Shown here: in pieces, positions 51,717 to 60,008 of the stretch
Numbering within the stretch: position 1 is the first letter of the stretch
Layout of the letters: each line of letters opens with the position of its first letter
Position numbers and translations under genes: made by a program
The notes under the pieces: model-generated
Database searches by the model: none
What the model was told of the DNA's origin: nothing
What the model saw: only the letters and a program-made list of their open reading frames with translations
Origin: CAIMUS01 sp963708455
GTDB lineage: Bacteria; Pseudomonadota; Gammaproteobacteria; Competibacterales; Competibacteraceae
DNA length: 64,000 nt
NCBI GenBank assembly: GCA_963708455.1
Contig: CAVPSQ010000010.1
Location: 496,001 to 560,000 of the forward strand
Reading direction: 5' to 3'

Positions 51717-52787
51717 TCAAGGCTGGCGGCGGGACCCACGCACACAGCGAAAGCCGATGAAGTCGTCCCGGAGCACGGGCGCGCGCCTGTTCCGGACCGC
51801 GGACCGCAGGTTCCAGGCCACGTAACAGTAGGCGCCGCCGCGCAGCACACGGCTGCTACCTGTCGGAGGACCAACAGGATCAGCATCCGCATCCGACGAA
51901 TAAGCTCCATACCAATCCCAACACCACTCGTACACATTCCCTGCCAGATCGTACAAGCCCCACGGATTTGGCTCCTTCTCTCCCACCGAGTGAACCCAAC
52001 CTGTGAAGGCTATTGCGATACCTTTGAATACATTTTTTGTAAACCAGGCATACCGCTCCAACTCATCCGGCTTATCACCAAAAAACCAGCGTGTCGTCGT
52101 CCCCGCCCGCACCGCGTATTCCCATTCCGCCTCCGTCGGCAACCGGTAACCGTTCGCCTGCTGATCCCATTCCACCTGCTTGCCCTTGATTCGGTAACAC
52201 GGCTGCAAACCCTGCTGCCCGGACAGTGCATTGCAGAATTTCACCGCATCGAACCAATCGACATAATTGGCCGGTAGCCGGTCATCGTCTTGATTCTTTT
52301 GCCACTTCGATGGCGTCTCCTTCATCACCGCCCGATACTGCCGGCGTGTGACCGGATAACGACTCATCGCAAAACTGGAAACAGTCACTTGATGTTGCGG
52401 CCTTTCATCACTATATCCTTGACTGTCCGACTCCGGCGATCCCATCAAAAACGTTCCCCCCGGTAATTCCAACATTTCCGGTAAAGCTGGTATGTCTTTA
52501 ACGATAGACGAAGTTCGGGCCGTTTCCCGCAGCACCGGCTGTGCGCCGGCGCTCAACAGAAAAGCCACGCCCAACACCGGCAGGCACAGCACGACTCCGC
52601 CGATGCCACCGATACCGAACAGGGCCACCCATCCGATAACGGCGCCGAGCAAAATACCGGCCGCCAGCATCCATTGCGCTGGCCGCTGCTCCAACCGCCG
52701 GATGGACGGTGAGCGTTGCAGGCGCACCAGCAGGGCGTGCCAGGCACCTGTCAGGGCGCGGGTGCTGAACGAATGGAATGGGGGCAT
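51717..52787 (-). CDS. DGR target 2: membrane-anchored FGE-sulfatase-fold protein
   Basis: 356 residues. Two membrane segments near the N-terminus (MLAAGILLGAVIGWVALFG, GVVLCLPVLGVAFLLSA), then an FGE-sulfatase fold (LELPGGTFLMGSPESDSQGY, YRLPTEAEWEYAVRAGTTT, GLYDLAGNVYEWCWDWYG) ending in variable repeat VR2. The fold is closely similar to the end of target 1, implying duplication, but vWA and long N-terminal parts are missing. It converges on the DGR core from the other strand. Nothing suggests formylglycine-generating activity; the C-type-lectin-like display role is inferred. Confidence 0.9.
   Translation of the reverse strand: MPPFHSFSTRALTGAWHALLVRLQRSPSIRRLEQRPAQWMLAAGILLGAVIGWVALFGIGGIGGVVLCLPVLGVAFLLSAGAQPVLRETARTSSIVKDIPALPEMLELPGGTFLMGSPESDSQGYSDERPQHQVTVSSFAMSRYPVTRRQYRAVMKETPSKWQKNQDDDRLPANYVDWFDAVKFCNALSGQQGLQPCYRIKGKQVEWDQQANGYRLPTEAEWEYAVRAGTTTRWFFGDKPDELERYAWFTKNVFKGIAIAFTGWVHSVGEKEPNPWGLYDLAGNVYEWCWDWYGAYSSDADADPVGPPTGSSRVLRGGAYCYVAWNLRSAVRNRRAPVLRDDFIGFRCVRGSRRQP
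51724..51852 (-). repeat. Variable repeat VR2 of the diversity-generating retroelement
   Basis: About 129 bp matching the TR on the opposite strand. I count 15 substitutions at template adenines, plus two G-to-T changes (TGG to TGT; GAC to TTC). The variable residues differ from VR1 at most positions: VR1 N,E,R,Y,A,L,W,D,A,G,I,L,S,F; VR2 Y,V,W,N,V,N,R,R,A,V,L,D,D,F. Confidence 0.95.
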
Positions 52788-52898
52788 ACAGTAATTCTCA
52801 TTCTATACAGCCTCTTAGGTTTTCCTCAAAAGGTGGGGAAGATAGTCGCGGGAGTACCAGCCTTTGGGTTCGGGCTGGCTGGATTCGGATTGTTTTGT

Positions 52899-52988
52899 GG
52901 CCGGCGGGGACGCTGGTGCTCCCAGGTTCGAGTGATCTTTGCTGCTCATGACGGTTAACGGGCCGGCGGGGACGCCGGCGCTCCCAGG
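52899..52988. repeat. Two copies of a dispersed GC-rich repeat
   Basis: GGCCGGCGGGGACGC, then GGTGCTCCCAGG or GGCGCTCCCAGG, at 52899-52926 and 52961-52988. A related copy is near 30927. This intergenic stretch (52788-53029) otherwise shows no gene. Confidence 0.6.
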
Positions 52989-53029
52989 GAGAATGCCGCC
53001 AGTCTTGATCTATTACCCATCTTCAGCCG

Positions 53030-53494
53030 TCAATCCGGCCAATAATCCTCGTCAAAAATTTGCTCGACTGTCAGAGGACAGGTTTCCGGAAATGCGGAAA
53101 GCGGCAGATCGGTTTCCCGTCCGGCTGCACGACGGGCAGCGGGATAAGCAAACTTTATGCCTTCATCCATCCGGCGCCACAGCGACGGACTCTGCCGCAG
53201 CAGTATAGCCAGTTGATAACGCTGTGCATCGATACTGCCTGCCCAACTGGCGGATCGGGCGTCCGGCTGGCGCTGCCACTTGAGCAGATGCTGCAAAAGC
53301 ACCTTGAGGCGGCTTTCCAACTCTCGTCGTTCACTGATCCCCATGCTTTCCACTTCCTCCGCCAGATGCGCGACATCGATCTCGGCTAGCCGGCCCATCC
53401 TGAGCAGGGCGGCTTGTTCCTGGATCCAGGCGTAATAATCCTGCTCGTACCCGGCGGGAGAGGAGAGGGTCACTTCGGCTACTGGCAGGCTCAT
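53030..53494 (-). CDS. DUF29-family protein
   Basis: 154 residues with the DUF29 pattern: YEQDYYAWIQEQAALLRMG, DVAHLAEEVESMGISERREL, LKVLLQHLLKWQRQPDARSA and the W/Y-rich middle SPSLWRRMDEGIKFAYPAAR. The family is frequent in cyanobacteria and some proteobacteria and its function is unknown. Stands alone between the DGR locus and kdsD. Confidence 0.88.
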   Translation of the reverse strand: MSLPVAEVTLSSPAGYEQDYYAWIQEQAALLRMGRLAEIDVAHLAEEVESMGISERRELESRLKVLLQHLLKWQRQPDARSASWAGSIDAQRYQLAILLRQSPSLWRRMDEGIKFAYPAARRAAGRETDLPLSAFPETCPLTVEQIFDEDYWPD

Positions 53495-53713
53495 GATTGT
53501 TGCTCCGTAGCAGGGCGGGTTGCTGGTGAATCATCCTTCGATTTAGAGAATAAAGTATAGATCAACGGGTTTCTCTTTACTCGTCATGGCGCCGTATCTG
53601 CACGGCCGGGATTGGAACATAAGCCTGCCGCCTGTCCGACCGGACTTGTCTGTATAATTGCTGAACTTTTCTGCCGACTGTTGAATTTAAGATCAGGACC
53701 TAATCGTAGACTA

Positions 53714-54685
53714 ATGAGCGATACCCGACTGAAACAACTGGGCCGCGACGTGCTGGAGACCGAAGCGCAGGCGGTTTACGGCTTGCGCGCCCGCATCGAC
53801 GACAATTTCGTGCGCGCCTGCCAGTACATGCTGGTCTGTGAAGGGCGCATCGTCGTCCTCGGCATGGGCAAGTCCGGCCATATCGGCGGCAAGATCGCCG
53901 CTACCCTGGCCAGCACCGGCAGCCCGGCCTTTTTCCTCCATCCGGCCGAGGCCAGTCACGGCGACCTGGGCATGATTACCTCCAAAGACGTGGTGCTGGC
54001 CTTGTCCAATTCCGGCGAAACCGGAGAAATCACTTTTCTGTTGCCGCTCATCAAACGCCTCGGCGTGCCGCTGATCGCCCTGACCGGCAGTCCCAATTCC
54101 ACCCTGGCACAGGGCGCCGACGTGCACATCGATGTCAGCGTCGCCAAGGAAGCCTGTCCGCTCGGACTGGCGCCCACCTCCAGTTCGACGGCGGCCCTGG
54201 CGATGGGTGACGCTTTGGCGATTTCGCTGCTGGAGGCGCGTGGCTTTACCGCCGAAGACTTCGCCCGCTCCCATCCCGGCGGCAGTCTGGGACGACGCCT
54301 GCTGCTGCTGATCGACGATGTCATGCATACCGGCGACACCATCCCGCGTAACGCCCCCGACGACCGTCTCGACACCGCCCTGCTGGAAATGACTCGCAAA
54401 GGCTTGGGCATCACCATCGTGACCGACGCTAACAATCGGGTGCTGGGTGTGTTCACCGACGGCGACCTGCGCCGCACCCTGGACCACCGCATCGACATAC
54501 ACACCGCCACCGTCGCCGAGGTCATGACCCGCAACTGCCGGCGGGTTCATCCCGGCATCCTGGCGGCGGAAGCCCTGCAACTGATGGACCGATATAAGAT
54601 CAACGCCTTGCCAGTCATCGGCGCCGACGAGGTGCTGGTTGGCGTGCTCAATATGCACGACCTGCTGCGCGCCGGCGTGGTGTGA
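53714..54685 (+). CDS. kdsD: D-arabinose 5-phosphate isomerase KdsD
   Basis: Converts ribulose 5-phosphate to arabinose 5-phosphate, the first step of Kdo synthesis for lipopolysaccharide. 323 residues: SIS domain (GRIVVLGMGKSGHIGGKIAA, ALSNSGETGEI, PTSSSTAALAMGDALAI, SHPGGSLGRRLL) and two CBS domains (LEMTRKGLGITIVTDANNRV; LMDRYKINALPVIGADEVL). Start ATG 53714 matches the family. Confidence 0.96.
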   Translation: MSDTRLKQLGRDVLETEAQAVYGLRARIDDNFVRACQYMLVCEGRIVVLGMGKSGHIGGKIAATLASTGSPAFFLHPAEASHGDLGMITSKDVVLALSNSGETGEITFLLPLIKRLGVPLIALTGSPNSTLAQGADVHIDVSVAKEACPLGLAPTSSSTAALAMGDALAISLLEARGFTAEDFARSHPGGSLGRRLLLLIDDVMHTGDTIPRNAPDDRLDTALLEMTRKGLGITIVTDANNRVLGVFTDGDLRRTLDHRIDIHTATVAEVMTRNCRRVHPGILAAEALQLMDRYKINALPVIGADEVLVGVLNMHDLLRAGVV

Positions 54686-54705
54686 CAGCTACAGGAAAAA
54701 TATAG

Positions 54706-55254
54706 ATGCAAGACATACTGCAAAAAGCCGCTCAGGTTCGACTGGTCATCTTCGATGTCGATGGCGTGCTCACCGACGGTCGTCTGTACCTGGGCGACGA
54801 TGGCAACGAGTTCAAAGCGTTCCACACCAAGGACGGACACGGCATGAAGATGCTGCTCAATCAGGGGGTGGAAATCGCCATCATTTCCGCCCGGCGGTCG
54901 GCGGCGGTGGAGCGGCGCATGGCCGGCCTGGGCGTGCGCCATGTGTTTATGGGCATTGAGGATAAACGGGTCGCTTACCAGTCTATCGTCGCTGACCTGG
55001 GACTGCGCGCCGAGCAGATAGCCTATGTCGGCGACGATCTGGTCGATCTGCCGGTCATGAACCGGGTCGGGCTCGCCATCGCGGTGCAGGACGCCGACTC
55101 CTTCGTCAAACGCCACGCCCACTGGCAGACGCCCAGCGCGGGCGGCCACGGCGCAGTGCGGGAAGTCTGCGAACTGCTGCTGGAGGCGCAAGGCAGCCTC
55201 GAAGTGGAACGCGCGAAATTCGTTGCGCCGGTGTCTGCTTCGGGTAGTATTTGA
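54706..55254 (+). CDS. kdsC: Kdo-8-phosphate phosphatase KdsC
   Basis: 182-residue HAD-type phosphatase without cap domain. Nucleophile Asp in VRLVIFDVDGVLTDGRLYLG, then AIISARRSAAVERRM and AYVGDDLVDLPVM (metal-binding Asp). Releases phosphate from Kdo-8-P. 20 bp after kdsD; followed by lptA, with no lptC between them. Confidence 0.95.
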   Translation: MQDILQKAAQVRLVIFDVDGVLTDGRLYLGDDGNEFKAFHTKDGHGMKMLLNQGVEIAIISARRSAAVERRMAGLGVRHVFMGIEDKRVAYQSIVADLGLRAEQIAYVGDDLVDLPVMNRVGLAIAVQDADSFVKRHAHWQTPSAGGHGAVREVCELLLEAQGSLEVERAKFVAPVSASGSI

Positions 55255-55278
55255 ACCCTTTACCGTTTCGAGGCCAGT

Positions 55279-55830
55279 ATGCCGTATTCCCGCAATTACC
55301 AACCACTGCTCGCGCTGTTGCTGACGCTTACGCCCCTGCTGGCGCAGGCCCTGCCGGAAGACCGCAACAAGCCCATTCAGCTCGAGGCCGATCGCGGCCA
55401 ACTGGATCAGCGCACCGGCACCAGCATCTACGAAGGCAATGTCGTCATCATCCAGGGCAGCCTGCACTTAAAAGCCGACAATGCCACCATTTACACCAAA
55501 GACGGCCAGTTCCAGCGGATCGAAGCCACCGGCAAGCCGGCTACCTGGCGTTACAAAGTCACCGCCGACAAGGAGGAATTGCAGGGCTCCGGTCCTTACG
55601 TAGACTACGATGTCACCAAGAACCTGATGACCATGCGCGGCGCCAACTCCAAAGTCACCCAGGGCGCCGATATTTTCAGCGGCGATCACATCGAGTACGA
55701 CACCTCGACTGATCTGGTCAAGGCCAGAGGCGAAAACGGCAGTCGGATTCAGATCGTCATCCAGCCCAAATCGCCTTACACTGAGACTAAGCCCCAACCC
55801 GCTCCGCCGGCCAAGGCGCAGCCCAGGTAA
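55279..55830 (+). CDS. lptA: LPS export periplasmic protein LptA
   Basis: 183 residues: signal peptide (LLALLLTLTPLLAQA), then OstA-like beta-jellyroll with IQLEADRGQLDQRTGTSIYE, NVVIIQGSLHLKADNATIYT, RIEATGKPATWRYK and DIFSGDHIEYDTSTDLVKA. Forms the periplasmic bridge for LPS. C-terminal Pro-rich tail. 4 bp before lptB. Confidence 0.94.
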   Translation: MPYSRNYQPLLALLLTLTPLLAQALPEDRNKPIQLEADRGQLDQRTGTSIYEGNVVIIQGSLHLKADNATIYTKDGQFQRIEATGKPATWRYKVTADKEELQGSGPYVDYDVTKNLMTMRGANSKVTQGADIFSGDHIEYDTSTDLVKARGENGSRIQIVIQPKSPYTETKPQPAPPAKAQPR

Positions 55831-55834
55831 AAAC

Positions 55835-56560
55835 ATGTCCCAACTGAGCGTTCAGGGCATCGTTAAAACCTTCAAACAGCGGCGCGTCGTCGACGCCGCC
55901 TCGTTGAGCGTGGCCAGCGGCCAGGTGGTCGGTCTGCTCGGTCCCAACGGCGCCGGCAAGACCACCTGCTTCTATATGATCGTCGGCCTGATCCCGTGCG
56001 ATGCCGGCCAGGTGCTGCTGGATGACCGGGACATCACCCACCTGCCCATGCATAGCAGAGCCCGCCTGGGGCTGGGGTATCTGCCGCAGGAACCGTCGGT
56101 ATTCCGCAAGCTGACGGTGCTCGACAATGTGCTGGCCATTCTGGAGACGCGCCGTGATCTCGACCGGGCGCAGCGGCTGGAGCTGGCCGACACGCTGCTG
56201 CACGAGCTGCACGTCGGGCATCTACGCAACAATCCGGGCATCAGCTTATCCGGCGGTGAACGGCGGCGGGTGGAAATCACCCGGGCGCTGGCGGCCACGC
56301 CCCGCTTCATGCTGCTGGACGAACCCTTCGCCGGCGTGGACCCGCTGTCGGTGCTGGATATTCAGCGCGTGATCAGGCACCTGACGGAACGTCACATCGG
56401 CGTGCTGATCACCGATCATAACGTGCGCGAGACGCTCGGAATTTGCGACCATGCCTATATCCTGAACGAAGGTCAGGTCATCGCCGCCGGCAGTCCAGCC
56501 GAGATTCTTGCCGATCGCAAGGTGCGCGATGTCTATCTGGGCGACAGCTTCCATTTATAA
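55835..56560 (+). CDS. lptB: LPS export ABC transporter ATP-binding protein LptB
   Basis: 241 residues. Walker A LLGPNGAGKTTCFYMIVG, Q-loop YLPQEPSVFRKLTV, ABC signature ISLSGGERRRVEITRALA, Walker B FMLLDEPFAGVDPLSV, switch His ITDHNVRETL. Powers extraction of LPS by LptFG, not encoded here. Confidence 0.97.
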   Translation: MSQLSVQGIVKTFKQRRVVDAASLSVASGQVVGLLGPNGAGKTTCFYMIVGLIPCDAGQVLLDDRDITHLPMHSRARLGLGYLPQEPSVFRKLTVLDNVLAILETRRDLDRAQRLELADTLLHELHVGHLRNNPGISLSGGERRRVEITRALAATPRFMLLDEPFAGVDPLSVLDIQRVIRHLTERHIGVLITDHNVRETLGICDHAYILNEGQVIAAGSPAEILADRKVRDVYLGDSFHL

Positions 56561-56661
56561 TGTGATCATATAAACTGCGATGGTATGTTTCATGCCCTAC
56601 TATAGATAATTAGGTAAACCAGGATAATTACTCCTAATCCATCCATCCGGCATTCAGGCCT

Positions 56662-58138
56662 ATGAGACAAGCACCGCAAATCCAGCTGCGGGTGAGTCAG
56701 CAACTGACCATGACTCCCCAATTGCAACAGGCTATTCGCCTGTTGCAATTGTCCAGCATGGACTTGCAGACGGAAATCCAGACCGTCCTCGATTCCAATC
56801 TGATGCTGGAGAGAGTGGAAGACGGCCAGGATTTTCTACCGCCAGCCGATGTGGCCCTGGCGGCGGGAGCTGATCAGGCCGAACCGGCCACCGTGGATGC
56901 GGAAATCGATGGTGCCAGCACGGTTCTCCCGGATGAGCTACCGGTGGATAGCAGTTGGGAGGACCTGTACGACGTCTACGATGGTGCCACCAGCTACTCG
57001 CGCCACGATGACGAGCAGTGGGATGCGTTCGACAAACAGGCCGACGGCGCCGGTTCGCTGCGCGACCACCTGGTCTGGCAAATGCAACTTACCCCTTTCA
57101 GCGACAAGGATGCCGCCATCGCCGCCGCCCTCATCGACGCGATCGACGACCGAGGTTATCTGTCGCTATCGCTGATCGATATTCAGCAGGGACTGCCGGC
57201 GGAACTCGAGGTCGATCTGGACGAAGTGGAAGCCGTGCTGCATCGGATCCAGCATTTCGATCCCGCGGGGGTGGCCGCTCGCACGCCGGCCGAATGTCTG
57301 TTGCTGCAACTGAAGCAGTTGCCGGCGGATACCCCGTGGCTGGAACAGGCGCAGGCACTGGTGCAACAGCATCTGGAGCTGCTGGCCGAGCATAATTTCG
57401 CGCTACTGATGCGGCGGCTCAAGGTGACGCGCGACGCCCTGCAGCAAATCGTCCGTCTGATCTTGTCCCTCAATCCCTATCCCGGCGACCAGATACTCGG
57501 TAGACAAACCGCAATATGTCATACCGGATGTGTTCGTCTATCGGCATAACAATACCTGGCGGGTGGAACTCAATCCCGACAACGCGCCGCGTTTACGGAT
57601 CAACAGCCAATACGCACGCCTGGTGCGCCGCGCCGACAGCAGCACGGACAATGTGTATCTGAAAAACCATCTGCAGGAAGCCCGCTGGTTTCTCAAAAGC
57701 CTGCGTAATCGCAGTCAGACGCTGCTTAAAGTGGCCACCTGCATCGTGGAGCGACAGCGGGAATTTCTGGAATCCGGCGAAGAATACATGAAGCCACTGG
57801 TGCTGCGGGACATTTCCGAGACTATGGATATGCATGAATCCACCATCTCACGGGTCACCACGCAGAAATACATGCATACCCCGCGCGGCATCTACGAGTT
57901 CAAATACTTCTTCTCCAGCCATGTAGGTACCAGCGACGGCGGCGAATGCTCTTCCATCGCTATTCGCGCTATGATTAAGAAACTGATCGCCGAAGAAAAT
58001 TCGCAAAAACCCTTGAGCGACAGCAGGATCGCCAAATCCCTGAGCCAGGACGGCATACAGGTGGCGCGGCGCACCGTGGCCAAATACCGGGAAGTCATGT
58101 CCATACCGGCATCGACCGACCGTAAACGCCTGGCCTGA
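56662..58138 (+). CDS. rpoN: RNA polymerase sigma-54 factor RpoN (single-base frameshift)
   Basis: About 491 residues after correction of one extra base. Region I is QLRVSQQLTMTPQLQQAIRL with LLQLSSMDLQTEIQ. The core-binding part includes RDHLVWQMQLTPFSDKD and LHRIQHFDPAGVAARTPAEC. After the shift, the DNA-binding domain shows MDMHESTISRVTTQKYMHTP and the RpoN box as ISDSRIAK-type LSDSRIAKSLSQDGIQVARR followed by TVAKYREVM. An extra A in the AAA at 57506-57508 explains the break (expected GRQPQYVIPDV). Since sigma-54 is rarely lost while its neighbours stay intact, a sequencing error is likely. Confidence 0.9.
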
Positions 58139-58256
58139 GCGAGACCGGAGATGCCGTCCGCAAACCGTAACCCGGCCCGGCCACTGCCCGCGAGCGGCGC
58201 GCTGCCGTGGCGCTGCCGTCGGGCGTTGACCCCCTTCCAGCCGAGGAGCCGACCTG

Positions 58257-58574
58257 ATGCAAATCGATCTGACCGGACATCACGTTGAAATAACCGATTC
58301 GCTGCGCGGTTATGCGCAGGAAAAGCTGGCGCGGATCGAGCGTTATTTTGACTCTGTCATGCACGTGCGTGTCGTCCTGAGCGTTGAAAAACTGCGACAC
58401 AAGGCCGAAGCTGCCATTCATGTAGCCGGCGGCGATATTTTTGCCGAAGCAGTGGAGGAGGACATGTACGCCGCCATCGACATACTCAGCGACAAGATCG
58501 AGCGGCAGATTAAGAAATATAAGGAGAAGCTGACCGCCAAGCATCGCACCGATAAGACCCGCACCAATCCGTAG
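58257..58574 (+). CDS. hpf: Ribosome hibernation promoting factor HPF (short form)
   Basis: 105 residues: MQIDLTGHHVEITDSLRGYA, YFDSVMHVRVVLSVEKLRHK, DMYAAIDILSDKIERQIKKY. Binds stalled 30S/100S ribosomes in stationary phase. Usual position after rpoN and before ptsN. Lacks the long C-terminal domain. Confidence 0.95.
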   Translation: MQIDLTGHHVEITDSLRGYAQEKLARIERYFDSVMHVRVVLSVEKLRHKAEAAIHVAGGDIFAEAVEEDMYAAIDILSDKIERQIKKYKEKLTAKHRTDKTRTNP

Positions 58575-58599
58575 CGGATTGCGGGCCCTGGTCAGCGCC

Positions 58600-59067
58600 A
58601 TGAATATCACCGATCTGCTAAGTGTCGAGCGCATCATCTGCAATGGCAAGGCCGCCAGTAAAAAGCAGGTACTGCAACTGCTGGCCGGGTTGCTGGCAGG
58701 TGATCGCTCCGAGTTCACCAGCAGTCAGGTGTTCGCCAGCCTCCACGAGCGGGAACAGCTCAGCAGTACCGGGCTGGACCGGGGCGTTGCCCTGCCGCAT
58801 GGCCGCCTCGAGCGCTGCCAGGGAATTATCGGCGCCTTTATCAAGCTCCAGCAGGGCGTGGATTTCGGCGCCCTCGACAAGCGGCCTGTGGATTTGGTAT
58901 TCGGCCTGCTGGTGCCCAAGCGTTGCACTATCGAGCATCTCACCGTGCTCGCCTACCTGGCGGAAATGTTCAGCGATCAACGGTTTCGCGAGCAATTGCG
59001 GCTGGCCGACTCGCCGTCCGATTTGTTCGAGCGGTTCGTGCAATGGCGACCCGCGGTGCTGTCATGA
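58600..59067 (+). CDS. ptsN: Nitrogen-PTS EIIA component PtsN
   Basis: 155 residues. Phosphorylated His in GLDRGVALPHGRLERCQGII; GAFIKLQQGVDFGALDKRPV follows. Regulatory endpoint of the nitrogen phosphotransferase chain. ATG 58600 (MNITDLLSVERI) is chosen over an upstream ATG-less leader. Its stop overlaps the hprK start (ATGA). Confidence 0.94.
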   Translation: MNITDLLSVERIICNGKAASKKQVLQLLAGLLAGDRSEFTSSQVFASLHEREQLSSTGLDRGVALPHGRLERCQGIIGAFIKLQQGVDFGALDKRPVDLVFGLLVPKRCTIEHLTVLAYLAEMFSDQRFREQLRLADSPSDLFERFVQWRPAVLS

Positions 59068-60008
59068 GTAAGCCCATTCTTGCCCGCACTGTGTTTCAGG
59101 CGCTACAGACCGCGCTGGAGCTGCGCTGGATTGCCGGTGCGGCGGGCGCCGACCGGGTGGTGTGGACGGTGGACAATACCTCGGACACGCCGGTCGGGCG
59201 CTTGAACTGGGTACATCCTCCGCGCATCCAGATACTGGATCAGGATGAACTGCGCTTTCTCGATAACCTGGAAGAGGCGGCGCGCCTGGCACTCATCGAA
59301 CGACTGACCGGCGCGCCTACGGGAGTGCTGCTGGTCTGCGGCGAGCTGCGCCGCGCGGCGGCGTTACAGAGCGCCGCCGACGCCGCCGGTGCCCCGCTGT
59401 GGCATACGCCGGCGGCGCCGGACACCGTGCTGGAGCGTTTCATGGAATATCAGCACAGTCTGGGAGGTTGCACCGTGGTGCATGGCGAATTGCTGGAAGT
59501 GTTCGGCCTGGGCGTGCTGATCACCGGGGCCAGCGGCATCGGCAAAAGCGAACTGGCGTTGGAGCTGGTCAGCCGGGGCCATCGCCTGATTGCGGACGAT
59601 ACGCCGGAATTCATCCGGGTGGCTCCGAACGTGCTTCAAGGCAGTTGTCCGCCGACGCTGCGCGGCTTTCTGGAATTGCGCGGTCTGGGAATACTCAATA
59701 TCCGCCGCCTGTTCGGCGACAGCGCCATCAAACGCAACAAGCGCCTGCGGCTGATCATCCATCTGGTGCGCCTGGACGAGGCCGTGCTGCCGGCGGAACT
59801 CCGGCTGAATGGCGCGCGCCTGCGCCGCCGTATCCTGGACGTCGCTGTTCCGACCCTCGATTTACCGACTGCGCCCGGCCGCAATCTGGCTGTGCTGGTG
59901 GAATGCGCGGTGCGCGATCATATCCAGCGCCTGGGGGGTTATTGCGCCGACCAGGATCTGAGCGGACGCCTGCAAAGCGAGATAGCGGGTGCAGCCGTAT
60001 GCGAATGA
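59064..60008 (+). CDS. hprK: HPr kinase/phosphorylase
   Basis: 314 residues. P-loop GLGVLITGASGIGKSELALE, then SRGHRLIADDTPEFIRVAP and the signature region FLELRGLGILNIRRLFG with RLRLIIHLVRLDE. Phosphorylates HPr on Ser46; the HPr gene nearby keeps that serine (KSIMGVMML). Start overlaps the ptsN stop; end overlaps the rapZ start. Confidence 0.95.
   Translation: MSKPILARTVFQALQTALELRWIAGAAGADRVVWTVDNTSDTPVGRLNWVHPPRIQILDQDELRFLDNLEEAARLALIERLTGAPTGVLLVCGELRRAAALQSAADAAGAPLWHTPAAPDTVLERFMEYQHSLGGCTVVHGELLEVFGLGVLITGASGIGKSELALELVSRGHRLIADDTPEFIRVAPNVLQGSCPPTLRGFLELRGLGILNIRRLFGDSAIKRNKRLRLIIHLVRLDEAVLPAELRLNGARLRRRILDVAVPTLDLPTAPGRNLAVLVECAVRDHIQRLGGYCADQDLSGRLQSEIAGAAVCE

Noticed and set aside
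48489..52494. Calling the FGE-fold proteins sulfatase-modifying enzymes
   Set aside because: Their variable C-termini under DGR control, membrane anchors and lack of any sulfatase gene nearby argue for a binding-display fold instead.
59399..59998. Long in-frame extension upstream of rapZ
   Set aside because: It overlaps hprK in another frame; the RapZ family begins at MRMIIVSG near 59999.
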